Assembly (NCBI GenBank): GCA_036266075.1
Contig: DATANV010000006.1
Location: forward strand, 1-64,000
From: VRUE01 sp036266075
GTDB lineage: Bacteria > Actinomycetota > Thermoleophilia > Solirubrobacterales > 70-9
Reading direction: 5' to 3'
Length of the DNA: 64,000 nt
Shown: positions 1 through 8,387 of the stretch, piece after piece
Layout of the letters: each line of letters opens with the position of its first letter
Numbering within the stretch: position 1 is the stretch's first letter
The notes under the pieces: model-generated
Told to the model about the DNA's origin: nothing
Seen by the model: only the letters and a program-made list of their open reading frames with translations
Database searches by the model: none
Position numbers and translations under genes: made by a program

Positions 1-505
1 TCTGGTCGAACTTGTAGTCGCCGGTGAACAGGATCGTGCCCAGGTCGCAGGTGAGCGCGACGCCGCTGGAGTCCGGGATGGAGTGCGTGAGGTGGATGCG
101 CTCGATGCCGAACGGCCCCGCCTCGGCCACGTCGCCGATCGGCAGGACCTCGAGATTGACGTCGCGCAGCTTGTGCTCGTCGAGCTTCGAGCGCGCCATC
201 GCGATCGTCAGCTGGCCGCCGTACACGACCGGGACCTTTTCCTGCCCGAGATCCCGCAGGACCCACGGGAGCGCACCCAGGTGGTCCTCGTGGCCGTGCG
301 TGATGACGATCGCCTCGATGTCGTCGACGCGCTCGCGCAGGAACGTGAAGTCCGGCAGCACGAGGTCGATGCCCATCATCTCGGCCGTCGGGAACCGCAG
401 CCCGCAGTCGACGACGACGATCCGGCCGTCGTACTCGACCACGGTCATGTTCTTGCCGATCTCGCCCAGGCCGCCGAGCGGCAGGACCCGCAGCTTGCCC
501 GCCAT
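1..505 (-). CDS. rnj: Ribonuclease J, N-terminal part (cut by window edge)
   Basis: The first ~168 residues of a beta-CASP metallo-beta-lactamase ribonuclease, an endo- and 5'-3' exoribonuclease in RNA turnover and rRNA processing. The ATG is at 505 and the gene runs off the left edge. The protein opens with LPLGGLGEIGKN, typical of RNase J, has the zinc motif HGHEDH at residues 70-75, and shows FTGDYKFDQ near the edge. It lies 3 bp downstream of dapA. The rnj-dapA-dapB-pnp neighbourhood is common in actinobacteria. Only the MBL half is visible, so the C-terminal domain cannot be checked. Confidence 0.93.
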   Translation of the reverse strand, partial: MAGKLRVLPLGGLGEIGKNMTVVEYDGRIVVVDCGLRFPTAEMMGIDLVLPDFTFLRERVDDIEAIVITHGHEDHLGALPWVLRDLGQEKVPVVYGGQLTIAMARSKLDEHKLRDVNLEVLPIGDVAEAGPFGIERIHLTHSIPDSSGVALTCDLGTILFTGDYKFDQ

Positions 506-508
506 CGG

Positions 509-1384
509 TTAGGCGCTCACCGGGATGCCGACCGCATCCAGCGCCTCGCACACCGCGGTCCGCTGTGCGGCGTTGACCGGAACCATAGGTAACCGCAGGC
601 CACCGTCGGGAATCAGGCCGGTCATCTCCAGTGCGGCCTTGAGGGGGATCGGGTTGGTGGTGATGCTCATGACCTCGTAGAGCGGGCGCAGACCGGCATC
701 GATTTCGCGGGCGCGGTCCAGATCGCCCGCCTGCGCAGCGTCCCACATTTCGCGCATTCGATCGCCGACCAGGTGCGAGGCGACGAGGATGCCGCCTGCG
801 AGGCCCAGCTCCAACGTGCGCAGGAAGATGTCGTCGTTGCCGGCCAGCACACCGAGGCCCTCGATCGGCCCCAGCTCCTCGTTGTTGGCCTGCTTGACCG
901 CGACCACGCTGTCGATCTGCGCCAGCTCGGCGAGATCCTCGGGCGGTACGTTGACTATCACTCGCGAGGGAATGTTGTAGGCGATCAGCGGCAGCCCGGG
1001 GACCGCGGCGGCGATCGCCTCGAAGTGAGCGCGGATGCCGTCCTTGTTCGGCTTGTTGTAGTAGGGCGTCACGACCAGCGCGGCGACCGCGCCGGCCTCG
1101 GCGGCGGCGCGCGTCAGTGCCACTGAGTGGCGGGTGTCGTTGGTGCCGGTGCCGCAGGCGACGATTGCCTCGTCGCCGATCTCCGCGACGACCGCGCGCA
1201 GCAGCGAGATGTGCTCCTCGTCATCGAGCGTCGCGGCCTCGCCGGTCGAGCCGGCTACGACGACCCCGTGCGAGCCGTGTTCGATCAGGTGGCGAGCCAG
1301 GTCTCGCACCGCGGTCTCATCGACCCGCCCCTCGACATCGAAGGGAGTCGCCATCGCGGTAAGGATGCCCTGCAGTTGCGGCAT
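509..1384 (-). CDS. dapA: 4-hydroxy-tetrahydrodipicolinate synthase
   Basis: Condenses pyruvate with aspartate semialdehyde in the diaminopimelate/lysine pathway. 291 residues from the ATG at 1384, the usual DapA length (~292). The Schiff-base lysine is Lys164 in AVKQANN, and the catalytic tyrosine is Tyr136 in AYNIPSR. GSTGEA (45-50) is the pyruvate-side loop and VTPYYNKP is conserved. A TTG at 1414 would add ten residues that do not resemble the family. No strong Shine-Dalgarno is seen for either start. Sits with dapB two genes away. Confidence 0.95.
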   Translation of the reverse strand: MPQLQGILTAMATPFDVEGRVDETAVRDLARHLIEHGSHGVVVAGSTGEAATLDDEEHISLLRAVVAEIGDEAIVACGTGTNDTRHSVALTRAAAEAGAVAALVVTPYYNKPNKDGIRAHFEAIAAAVPGLPLIAYNIPSRVIVNVPPEDLAELAQIDSVVAVKQANNEELGPIEGLGVLAGNDDIFLRTLELGLAGGILVASHLVGDRMREMWDAAQAGDLDRAREIDAGLRPLYEVMSITTNPIPLKAALEMTGLIPDGGLRLPMVPVNAAQRTAVCEALDAVGIPVSA

Positions 1385-1417
1385 GCCGAGCAGCCTAGCG
1401 GAGGCGCGAGGCAATAC

Positions 1418-2860
1418 TTACCCGGCGAAGTGCGGCGGGGTGCTGTGCGACCATGGGGCCGCCTGCTCAAGCTGGGCGGCGATGCGGATCAGCAGGTCCT
1501 CGCCTCCTAGCGGCGCGATCAGCTGGACGCCGATCGGCAGGCCGTCGTCGGACCAGTGCAGCGGCAGCGAGATCGCCGGCTGGCCGGTGGCGTTGAAGGC
1601 CGCCGTGAAGCAGCCGTCGAGGAAAGCGCGCTCGAAGGCGGCCATCGGATCCGGGCCGGAATCGTCGAAGGTGCCAATCGGCGGCGGCGGCTCGCCCATC
1701 GTCGGGCTGAGCAGCAGATCGAAGCCGGACTCGTGGACGCCAGCGAACATCCGGGTCATCACCTGGTGTTGGCCGATGGCAGCGAGGTACTCGCCGGAGT
1801 GATGCCTGCGACCGATCTCGGCCAGCGCCCAGGTCAGCGGCTCGACGTCGTCGGGCCCGATCACGTTGCCGGTTACGACGCCGAACTGGTCCAGGGCGGC
1901 CGCCTGACCGGCGGCCCAGCGCACAAGGAACGGCTGCACCAGGTCGATGCTGCGCAGTGCCGCGAGGTCGGGCTCCTCTACCTCGTGCCCGAGGCCCTCC
2001 AACAGCCTCGCCGCGTCGCGCGCAGCCGTGACCACCTGGGGATCGGCGTCCTGCTCGATCACGGTCTCGGTCCAGAGCGCGATACGCAGCTTGCCCGGGT
2101 CGGCGCCCACCTCCTCCGTGTACGGGCGGGCGGGCGGCGGCGCGACGTAGGGATCGCCGGGCGCGGGGCCGTGCACCGCCTCGAGCAGGGCCGCCGTATC
2201 GCGGACCGAGCGCGAGACGCACAGCTCGCAGGTCAGACCGGACATGATGTCGCCAATCAGCGGGCCCTCGCTGATCCGCTGGCGGCTTGGCTTCAGCCCG
2301 ACCAGGCCGCAATTGGAGGCGGGAATGCGGATCGATCCGCCGCCGTCGTTGGCGTGGGCAAAAGGCACCATTCCGGCGGCCACCGCGGCCGCCGAGCCGC
2401 CGCTCGACCCGCCGGCGGAGTGGCCGAGGTCCCAGGGATTGCGCGTCGCTCCATATGCACGCGGCTCGGTCGTCGGCAGGATGCCCAGCTCCGGCGCGTT
2501 GGTCTTGCCGATCGTCACCAGACCCGCCTCGCGGAAGCGCTGCGCCAGGTAGGTGTCCATCGGCGCGCGGAAATCGCGGTCCTTGAGGTACCGCATGCCG
2601 AGGTGCAGCGGCTGGCCGGCGAAGGCGGCGCCGAGGTCCTTGAGCAGGAACGGCACGCCCTTGAAGGGCCCGTCGGGAAGCTCGCCACGGGCAGCTGAAA
2701 GGCCCTCTTCGAAGAGCGGGTGGATGACGGCGTTGACCTCGCCGTTGGTCGCCTCGATGCGAGCGATCGCCGCTTCGACCAGCTCAGCCGGCGTCGCCTC
2801 GCCCTTGCGAACCAACTCAGCCTGCGCCGTCGCGTCCAGCCGTGCCAGCCCCTCCCCCAT
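1418..2860 (-). CDS. Amidase-signature hydrolase (6-aminohexanoate-cyclic-dimer-hydrolase type)
   Basis: 480-residue amidase-signature enzyme with the Ser-cisSer-Lys triad: Lys74 in LLKDLG, cis-Ser about 152 in GGSSGGS, and nucleophile Ser176 in DGGGSIRIP. Length and overall layout resemble the NylA/6-aminohexanoate cyclic dimer hydrolase branch rather than GatA, but the substrate cannot be read from sequence. Lies between dapB (9 bp) and dapA, where it is probably co-transcribed without a known link to lysine synthesis. A GatA role is unlikely because no gatB or gatC is nearby. Confidence 0.85.
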   Translation of the reverse strand: MGEGLARLDATAQAELVRKGEATPAELVEAAIARIEATNGEVNAVIHPLFEEGLSAARGELPDGPFKGVPFLLKDLGAAFAGQPLHLGMRYLKDRDFRAPMDTYLAQRFREAGLVTIGKTNAPELGILPTTEPRAYGATRNPWDLGHSAGGSSGGSAAAVAAGMVPFAHANDGGGSIRIPASNCGLVGLKPSRQRISEGPLIGDIMSGLTCELCVSRSVRDTAALLEAVHGPAPGDPYVAPPPARPYTEEVGADPGKLRIALWTETVIEQDADPQVVTAARDAARLLEGLGHEVEEPDLAALRSIDLVQPFLVRWAAGQAAALDQFGVVTGNVIGPDDVEPLTWALAEIGRRHHSGEYLAAIGQHQVMTRMFAGVHESGFDLLLSPTMGEPPPPIGTFDDSGPDPMAAFERAFLDGCFTAAFNATGQPAISLPLHWSDDGLPIGVQLIAPLGGEDLLIRIAAQLEQAAPWSHSTPPHFAG

Positions 2861-2869
2861 GCCGGGAAC

Positions 2870-3535
2870 CTACAGCAGCCGCTCGAGACCGACCGTGAAA
2901 CGGTCGGGCAAGTCGCCGACCCGCCGGACGGCGAGCAGCACACCTGGCATGAAGGAGCTGCGGTCGATCGAGTCGTGGCGCAGGCTGAGCGTCTGCCCCT
3001 CGCCGCCGAAGACGACCTCCTGGTGGGCGACGAGACCCGGTAGGCGAACCGAGTGGATCGGATCGTGGACGTTGCCGCCGGCGCCGCGGATCAGCTCCGC
3101 GGTCCGCTTGGCGGTGCCCGACGGCGCGTCGAGCTTGCGATCGTGATGCAGCTCGACGATCTCGCACTCGGGCATGTGGCGGGCGATCGTCTGCGAGACC
3201 TCCATCAGCAGAACGGCGCCGATCGCGAAGTTGGGCGCGACGAAGCAGTTGGCCTCGCTCGCCTCTGCGGCCTCGCGCAGCGCCTCGAGATCGAAGCCGG
3301 TGGTGCCGACGACGGCGTGGACACCGGCTCCGAGGCAGGCGCGGGCGTTGTCGAGCGCCGTGTCGGGGGTGCTGAAGTCGACGACGACGTCCGCGCCGGC
3401 AAGCACGTCGGCAAGTTCCACTCCGAGCGCCGGGTCGGCCCTCCCGGTCAGCTCCAGGTCCTCGGCGCCCTCAACGGCACCGCAAACGGTCTCCCCCATG
3501 CGCCCGGCGGCGCCCGCTACGGCGACCCGGATCAC
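2870..3535 (-). CDS. dapB: 4-hydroxy-tetrahydrodipicolinate reductase
   Basis: Second specific step of the lysine/DAP pathway, NAD(P)H-dependent. 221 residues, on the short side for DapB (~245-273). N-terminal dinucleotide fold VAVAGAAGRMG (4-14), then VDFSTP, GTTGF, the substrate signature ELHHDRKLDAPSGTA with its histidine pair and catalytic lysine, and a C-terminal GEGQTLSLRHDS. The start overlaps the stop of the M16 peptidase by 4 bp, indicating translational coupling. Confidence 0.95.
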   Translation of the reverse strand: MIRVAVAGAAGRMGETVCGAVEGAEDLELTGRADPALGVELADVLAGADVVVDFSTPDTALDNARACLGAGVHAVVGTTGFDLEALREAAEASEANCFVAPNFAIGAVLLMEVSQTIARHMPECEIVELHHDRKLDAPSGTAKRTAELIRGAGGNVHDPIHSVRLPGLVAHQEVVFGGEGQTLSLRHDSIDRSSFMPGVLLAVRRVGDLPDRFTVGLERLL

Positions 3536-4806
3536 GCCGCCGCCAGGGTCTCGGATACTGGTGCGAGAGCCTTGCGAAAGCAGCTCTCGTCGCGACCCAC
3601 GCAGGCCGCGGAGAGGCGCCCAGCGCCGTAGAGCTCGCCGGCCAGCTCGCTCAGGTCATCGACCGTGACCGCGTCGACCTTGGCCAGCATCTCGTCGAGG
3701 CTGTCTATCGGCAGGCCGAAGAGAGTGGCGCGCGAGATCCGCGTCATCCGCGCCGCGGTCGACTCCGAGGAGAGGACCAAGCGCCCTTTGACGTTCTCCT
3801 TGGCACGGTCCAGCTCCTCCCTCGAGACCGGCTCGGAGCGCAGCCGCTCCAGCTCGGCGCCGATCACCGCGCAGGCCTCCTCGACGTTGTCCTCGCGGGT
3901 GCCGACGTAGGCCGCGACCAGGCCGGAGTCGGTGTACTGCTCATTGTAGGAGCCGACCGAGTAGGCGAGGCCGCGCTTCTCGCGCACCTCGCGGAAGAGG
4001 CGCGAGGAGGTCGAGCCGCCGAAGATCGAATCGAGCACGGCGAGCGCGAAGCGGCGCTCGTCCTCGCGGACGATGCCCGGCGCGCCGAAGCAGATGTGGT
4101 ACTGCTCGGTGTCCTTGGGGTAGAAGCGCAGCCGCTGGATGCCCTCGGGCACCGCGACCGCCGTCGCGCCGTCCCCACCCGGAGGCGGGGCCACCAGCCG
4201 CTCGGCGAGCGCGACGATCGCCTCGTGCTCTAGGTGTCCGGCGGCGCCGACGACGACGTGAGCGCCCGTGTAGCGCCGGCTGCGATAGGTCTCGATGTCG
4301 GGGATGGGGATCGAGGAGATCACCTTGGCCTCGCCGAGCACGCGGCGGCCCAGCGGGTGCTCGCCAAAGACCGCGTCGGCAAGCACGTCATGGACGCGGT
4401 CCTGGGGTTCGTCCTCGTACATCGCGATCTCCTCGAGCACCACCTCGCGCTCGGAGTCGATTTCGGGGTAGGTCGGGGCGAGCAGCATCTCGGCCAGCAA
4501 GTCGAAGACCTCCTCGGTGTGCTCGTCGAGGAAGCGAGCGTGCAGGTGGGTCGTCTCCTTGCCGGTCGCGGCGTTGACCGAGGCGCCGAGCCCGTCGAGG
4601 CGCTCGGAGATCTCGATCGCCGAGAAGCGCTTGGTGCCCTTGAACAGGAGGTGCTCGAGGAAGTGCGAGACCCCGGCCTGGGCCGGGGTCTCGTCACGGG
4701 AGCCGGTGCGCACCCAGAGGCCGAGCGCGACCGAGCGGACCGAGGGCACCTCCTCGGTCACGACCCGGACGCCCGAGCCGAGCTCGGTGACCTTCGCCGC
4801 GCTCAA
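3532..4806 (-). CDS. M16-family zinc metalloprotease (processing peptidase-like)
   Basis: 424-residue single-chain M16 (pitrilysin/MPP-type) peptidase. The inverted zinc motif HFLEH is at residues 48-52, with the distal glutamate in EVVLEEIAMYEDEP. The C-terminal half carries the second M16 fold (FGGSTSSRLFREVREKRGLAYSV). Lies 4 bp after pnp and overlaps dapB, the usual actinobacterial pnp-M16-dapB order. The substrate is unknown. The family includes mitochondrial-type processing peptidases and PqqL-like proteins. Confidence 0.92.
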   Translation of the reverse strand: MSAAKVTELGSGVRVVTEEVPSVRSVALGLWVRTGSRDETPAQAGVSHFLEHLLFKGTKRFSAIEISERLDGLGASVNAATGKETTHLHARFLDEHTEEVFDLLAEMLLAPTYPEIDSEREVVLEEIAMYEDEPQDRVHDVLADAVFGEHPLGRRVLGEAKVISSIPIPDIETYRSRRYTGAHVVVGAAGHLEHEAIVALAERLVAPPPGGDGATAVAVPEGIQRLRFYPKDTEQYHICFGAPGIVREDERRFALAVLDSIFGGSTSSRLFREVREKRGLAYSVGSYNEQYTDSGLVAAYVGTREDNVEEACAVIGAELERLRSEPVSREELDRAKENVKGRLVLSSESTAARMTRISRATLFGLPIDSLDEMLAKVDAVTVDDLSELAGELYGAGRLSAACVGRDESCFRKALAPVSETLAAA

Positions 4807-4809
4807 GGG

Positions 4810-7038
4810 CTAGCTGCGCCGCTCGCGCTCGCGCCTGCGACCGCCACGACGTTCGCCGCCGCGGTCGCCGCCGTTGCGGCGGGAGCCGCCATCGCCGGAG
4901 CCGACCGCGGCCAGCTCCTCGGGCGATTTGCCCGCCACCGACGGGTCGTCAGAGAGACGCAAGCCGATCCGGCCGCGCTCGCGGTCGACCTCCACCACGG
5001 TGACGTCGATCACGTCGCCGGAGCTGAGCACGTCGTCAACCGAGTCGACCCGCTCTCCGGGCTTGACGTTGGAGATGTGAAGCAGGCCGTCAGTGCCCTT
5101 GACCAGCTCGACGAAGGCACCAAAGGTCGTCGTCTTGACGACTTTGGCGGCGTCGTAACGGTCGCCGACCTCGGCCTCCTTGGTCATCGACTCGATCCGC
5201 GCCACGCAGGCTTCGACCTGGCCGCCGGTCGGCGCGTAGATCCGCACCGTGCCGTCGTCCTCGACGTCGATCTCCGCTTCGAACTCCTCGCAGAGGGCGC
5301 GAATCGTTTCGCCGCCTTTGCCGATCACCGCGCCGATCTTCTCGGGGTCGATCTTGATCGCTTCGATCCGCGGCGCGTGCTGGGAGAGCATCTCGCGCGC
5401 GCCCTCGATCGCCTCGGCCATCTTGCCGAGGATGAACTGGCGGCCCTCGTTTGCCTGGGCGAGCGCGTCGCGCAGGATGTCGAAGGTAACGCCGGTGATC
5501 TTGATGTCCATCTGCAGCGCGGTGATCCCGTCAGCGGTGCCGGCGACCTTGAAGTCCATGTCGCCGAGGTGGTCCTCGACGCCGGCGATGTCGGTGAGGA
5601 CTATGTAGTCGTCGCCCTCTTTGATCAGCCCCATCGCGACGCCGGCGACCGGCGCCGAGACCGGCACGCCGGCGGCCTGCAACGCCATCGAGGAGGCGCA
5701 GACCGAGCCCATCGACGAGGAGCCGTTTGACTCCAGCGTCTCGGAGACGACGCGGACCACGTAGGGGAAGTCCTCTTCCCCGGGGATCGACGGCGCCAGC
5801 GCCCGCTCGGCGAGCGCTCCGTGGCCGATGTCACGGCGCTTGGGACCGCGCATGAAGCCGGCCTCCCCGACCGAGAAGGGCGGGAAGTTGTAGTGGTGCC
5901 AGAAACGTTTGGTCGTCTGCAGCCCAAGCGTGTCGAGCCGCATGTCCATCCGCGTCGTGCCGAGCGCGACGTTGGAGAGGATCTGCGTCTCGCCTCGGGT
6001 GAAGAGGGCCGAGCCGTGCACGCGCGGTGAGATGTCGACCTCGCACTCGATCGGTCGGATCTCGTCCTGCGCGCGCCCGTCGGGCCGCTTCTTGTCGACC
6101 GCGATCGCCTTGCGGATCGTGTCCTTCTCGATGTGATCGAAGGCGGCACCAACCTCGGACTTGCGCTCGCCCTCGGCGTCGTTGGTCTCCGGCGCGTACT
6201 TGGCTACCACCTCTTCCTTGACCTTGCCGATCGCCTCGTAGCGCTCGAGCTTGCCCTCGGTGGCGATTGCGTCGACCAGGGCCTGGCCATGAGAGGAGTG
6301 GATTTCGTCGATCAGACCCTCGTCGATGCTGGGGGCCTCGACCTCGAGCTTCTCCTTGCCGGCCTTCTCGGCCAGCTCCTGCATCGCCGCGCAGAGCTTC
6401 TTGATCTCGCTGTGGGCGATGTCGAGGGCGTCGAGGATCTCGGCCTCGCTGACGCCGTTGGCGCCAGCCTCGACCATCAGGATCGCCTCGTCGGTGCCGG
6501 CGACGATCAGGTCCAGCTCGAGCTCCTCGAGCCTCTCCTCAGGCGGGTTGACGACGAAGTCGCCCTCCAGCTTGCCGATCCGCACCGCGCCGACGTGGGC
6601 GGCGACCGGCACCGGCGAGATCGCCAGCGCCGCCGAGGCGCCGTTCATCGCGAGGATGTCGTAGGGGTGGACGTGGTCCACGGAAAGTGGGGTCGCGACG
6701 AGCTGGGTCTCGTAGTGCCAGCCCTTCGGGAACAGCGGCCGGATCGGGCGGTCGATCATCCGCGCGGTCAGCGTCGCCTTCTCGCCGGAGCGCCCCTCGC
6801 GACGGAAGAACGAGCCGGGGATCTTGCCCGCGGCGTACATCCGCTCCTCGACGTCGACGGTCAGCGGCAGGAAGTCGACATCCCGCAGGTTCCCCATCGT
6901 CGCCGTGCAGAGCACCATGGTGTCGCCGGACTGCACGACCACGGCACCGCTCGCCTGTCTGGCCAACTTGCCCGTCTCGAAGGAGATCTGATCCTCGCCG
7001 ACCTCCGCCGAAACGCGGCTTACATCGAACATGCTCAT
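4810..7038 (-). CDS. pnp: Polyribonucleotide nucleotidyltransferase (PNPase)
   Basis: Phosphorolytic 3'-5' exoribonuclease and RNA polymerase. 742 residues with two RNase PH cores separated by a helical domain, then a KH domain (IGAVIGKGGETIRALCEEF) and an S1 domain (GAFVELVKGTDGLLHIS). The C-terminus is a Gly/Arg/Glu-rich tail (GGSRRNGGDRGGERRGGRR), probably an RNA-binding extension. Start MSMFDVSRVSAEVG at 7038. Downstream of palindrome A and followed by the M16 peptidase gene. Confidence 0.98.
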   Translation of the reverse strand: MSMFDVSRVSAEVGEDQISFETGKLARQASGAVVVQSGDTMVLCTATMGNLRDVDFLPLTVDVEERMYAAGKIPGSFFRREGRSGEKATLTARMIDRPIRPLFPKGWHYETQLVATPLSVDHVHPYDILAMNGASAALAISPVPVAAHVGAVRIGKLEGDFVVNPPEERLEELELDLIVAGTDEAILMVEAGANGVSEAEILDALDIAHSEIKKLCAAMQELAEKAGKEKLEVEAPSIDEGLIDEIHSSHGQALVDAIATEGKLERYEAIGKVKEEVVAKYAPETNDAEGERKSEVGAAFDHIEKDTIRKAIAVDKKRPDGRAQDEIRPIECEVDISPRVHGSALFTRGETQILSNVALGTTRMDMRLDTLGLQTTKRFWHHYNFPPFSVGEAGFMRGPKRRDIGHGALAERALAPSIPGEEDFPYVVRVVSETLESNGSSSMGSVCASSMALQAAGVPVSAPVAGVAMGLIKEGDDYIVLTDIAGVEDHLGDMDFKVAGTADGITALQMDIKITGVTFDILRDALAQANEGRQFILGKMAEAIEGAREMLSQHAPRIEAIKIDPEKIGAVIGKGGETIRALCEEFEAEIDVEDDGTVRIYAPTGGQVEACVARIESMTKEAEVGDRYDAAKVVKTTTFGAFVELVKGTDGLLHISNVKPGERVDSVDDVLSSGDVIDVTVVEVDRERGRIGLRLSDDPSVAGKSPEELAAVGSGDGGSRRNGGDRGGERRGGRRRERERRS

Positions 7039-7125
7039 TTAGTTTTCGTACCTCCAGGCCGCCCGGATGGCGACCGTTGCGTTCAGAACTCTCGTTCTCT
7101 TTCGCCCCGAAGAGTACAGGCGTCA

Positions 7126-7177
7126 GGACGTGCCGGGAGTTAGACACCACTGTGGGCGGTCAATCACCGGCACGTCC
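7126..7177. repeat. Palindromic element A (family copy 1)
   Basis: 11-bp perfect inverted repeat GGACGTGCCGG / CCGGCACGTCC (7126-7136 and 7167-7177) around a 30-nt loop. Loop and arms match the copy at 43961-44010 at about 46 of 50 positions and resemble the cores at 28849-28896 and 29727-29765 (GCCGGT, TTAAC, GCCCA). It lies across the 3' end of the DsbA-like gene and supplies its stop codon, and it precedes pnp. There is no U-tract, so it is either a U-less terminator/3' stabiliser or a small dispersed repeat. Confidence 0.8.
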
Positions 7178-7615
7178 CGGGAACGTGGCGGGGGTGGTGG
7201 TGACGCCGGCGCGGATGCCGGACTCGAAGTCGCGGCGGATGCGGGCGGCTACGGCATCGGAGCGGCGGTCGGCCTCGAAGCGCTCGAGGTCGAGATCGAG
7301 GCGCTCGGCCCGCTGCCAGAGGTGGGGATCGTCGACGCGGCCGCGGTCGGCGTAGAGCGAGTCGACCATCTCGAAGAAGCCGCCCTGGCGGCCGGCGGCC
7401 TCGGCCGCGGCGTGCAGAGCAGGCGAGCGCGGATGCTTGCTGGCAACCGGGAAGTGCCGGAAGACGACCTGCGCCGGCCGTTGCGAGATCTCCTCCCAGG
7501 CCGTGGCGCAATGCGGACAGCCGAGGTCGGCGTAGACGATCAGCTCCTCCCCCTCCCCACGCGCGTGGTCGTCCGGGCCGGGCGGGGGCACCGCAGCGCT
7601 GGTCAGATCCTCCAT
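7160..7615 (-). CDS. DsbA/thioredoxin-fold protein, C-terminus shortened
   Basis: 151-residue protein with an N-terminal thioredoxin strand, CPHC redox centre (Cys33, Cys36 in YADLGCPHC) and a DsbA-type helical insert ending in GVTTTPATF. The TTP would be the cis-proline loop, but family members continue with a strand (usually FF-NG), a helix and ~25 more residues. Here only PGRAGD follows, encoded by palindrome A, whose TGA ends the gene. No signal peptide is seen. The ATG at 7615 has no Shine-Dalgarno and starts 3 nt from palindrome B. May be functional as a short oxidoreductase or degraded. Confidence 0.75.
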   Translation of the reverse strand: MEDLTSAAVPPPGPDDHARGEGEELIVYADLGCPHCATAWEEISQRPAQVVFRHFPVASKHPRSPALHAAAEAAGRQGGFFEMVDSLYADRGRVDDPHLWQRAERLDLDLERFEADRRSDAVAARIRRDFESGIRAGVTTTPATFPGRAGD

Positions 7616-7618
7616 CGC

Positions 7619-7667
7619 GCTGAGTTTGTCGAAACTCGCGCAGTGGGCGACTAACGACAAACTCAGC
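7619..7667. repeat. Palindromic element B
   Basis: 13-bp perfect inverted repeat GCTGAGTTTGTCG / CGACAAACTCAGC (7619-7631 and 7655-7667) with a 23-nt loop. Fills nearly all the space between the peroxiredoxin stop (7669-7671) and the DsbA-like start (7615). The arm ends GCTGAGTT/AACTCAGC are shared with the palindrome inside pyrK (19502-19552). Probably forms a hairpin at the peroxiredoxin mRNA 3' end. Confidence 0.75.
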
Positions 7668-7668
7668 C

Positions 7669-8121
7669 CTAGGGGGCGAGTGCGTCGAAGATCAGGTTGG
7701 CGCCGGGGATCTCGAGCGGGGTGGGCGACTCGTGGACCCACTCGACGGTGCCTTCCTCGTCGATGAGGACCAGCGAGCGGTTGGCGTGGCCGACCGCGTC
7801 GATGTAGGCACCGTAGGCGCGAGCGACCTCCCCCTTCGGCTCGAAGTCGGCGAGCAGCCTCGTGTCGATCCCGAGCTTCTCCCGGAACGCCCTGTGGGCG
7901 TAGGGGTGATCGACGCTGATCCCGACCAGCTCGACGCCCCGCTCGACGATCTGCGGCTTGACCTCCTGATAGACCGAGAGTTGATCCGAGCAGACCGGGC
8001 TGAAGTCCAGCGGGTAGAAAACCAGCATCACCTTGCGGCCGCGATAGTCGGAGAGCGAGACCTTCTCCCCGTCCTGGTCGCGGAGCGTGAAGTCGGGGGC
8101 CGGCGCGCCGGCGGCGATCAT
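7669..8121 (-). CDS. Peroxiredoxin (AhpE/Bcp-type)
   Basis: Thiol peroxidase of 150 residues. Peroxidatic Cys44 lies in FYPLDFSPVCSDQL, the alkyl hydroperoxide reductase/TSA motif with Ser in place of the usual Thr. Only this cysteine is evident, so it looks like a 1-Cys enzyme of the AhpE class needing an external reductant. Start ATG at 8121 overlaps the rpsO stop by 4 bp. The start is fixed by MIAAGAPAPDFTLRDQDG, where the family N-terminus begins. Confidence 0.9.
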   Translation of the reverse strand: MIAAGAPAPDFTLRDQDGEKVSLSDYRGRKVMLVFYPLDFSPVCSDQLSVYQEVKPQIVERGVELVGISVDHPYAHRAFREKLGIDTRLLADFEPKGEVARAYGAYIDAVGHANRSLVLIDEEGTVEWVHESPTPLEIPGANLIFDALAP

Positions 8122-8387
8122 CGGCGCAGGCCGAGATCTGCGACCAGGGCGCGATAGCGCTCGAGGTCGGTGCGCTCCAGATAACGCAGCATGCGGCGGC
8201 GCTTGCCGACCAGCATCAGCAGGCCGCGGCGCGAGTGGTGGTCCTTGGAGTGGGTGCGCAGGTGCTCGGTCAGCTCGTTGATCCGTGCGGTGAGCAGGGC
8301 GACCTGCACCTCGGCCGAGCCGGTGTCGCCGTCGCCGCGGGCGTACTTGCCGATCAGCTCGCTCTTTTTCTCCTTGGTGAGGCTCAT
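8118..8387 (-). CDS. rpsO: 30S ribosomal protein S15
   Basis: 89 residues, the exact family length. Binds the central domain of 16S rRNA and helps the platform assemble. Conserved LTEHLRTHSKDHHSRRGL and LVGKRRRMLRYLERTD are present. Overlaps ribF by 4 bp upstream and the peroxiredoxin by 4 bp downstream, so it is translated within a coupled run truB-ribF-rpsO-prx. Confidence 0.98.
   Translation of the reverse strand: MSLTKEKKSELIGKYARGDGDTGSAEVQVALLTARINELTEHLRTHSKDHHSRRGLLMLVGKRRRMLRYLERTDLERYRALVADLGLRR

Noticed and set aside
1385..1414. TTG at 1414 as dapA start
   Set aside because: The extra ten residues do not resemble DapA N-termini; ATG 1384 gives the normal length.
1418..2860. Amidase as GatA of the Asp/Glu-tRNA amidotransferase
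   Set aside because: No gatB/gatC nearby and the sequence is closer in layout to the 6-aminohexanoate-cyclic-dimer hydrolase branch.
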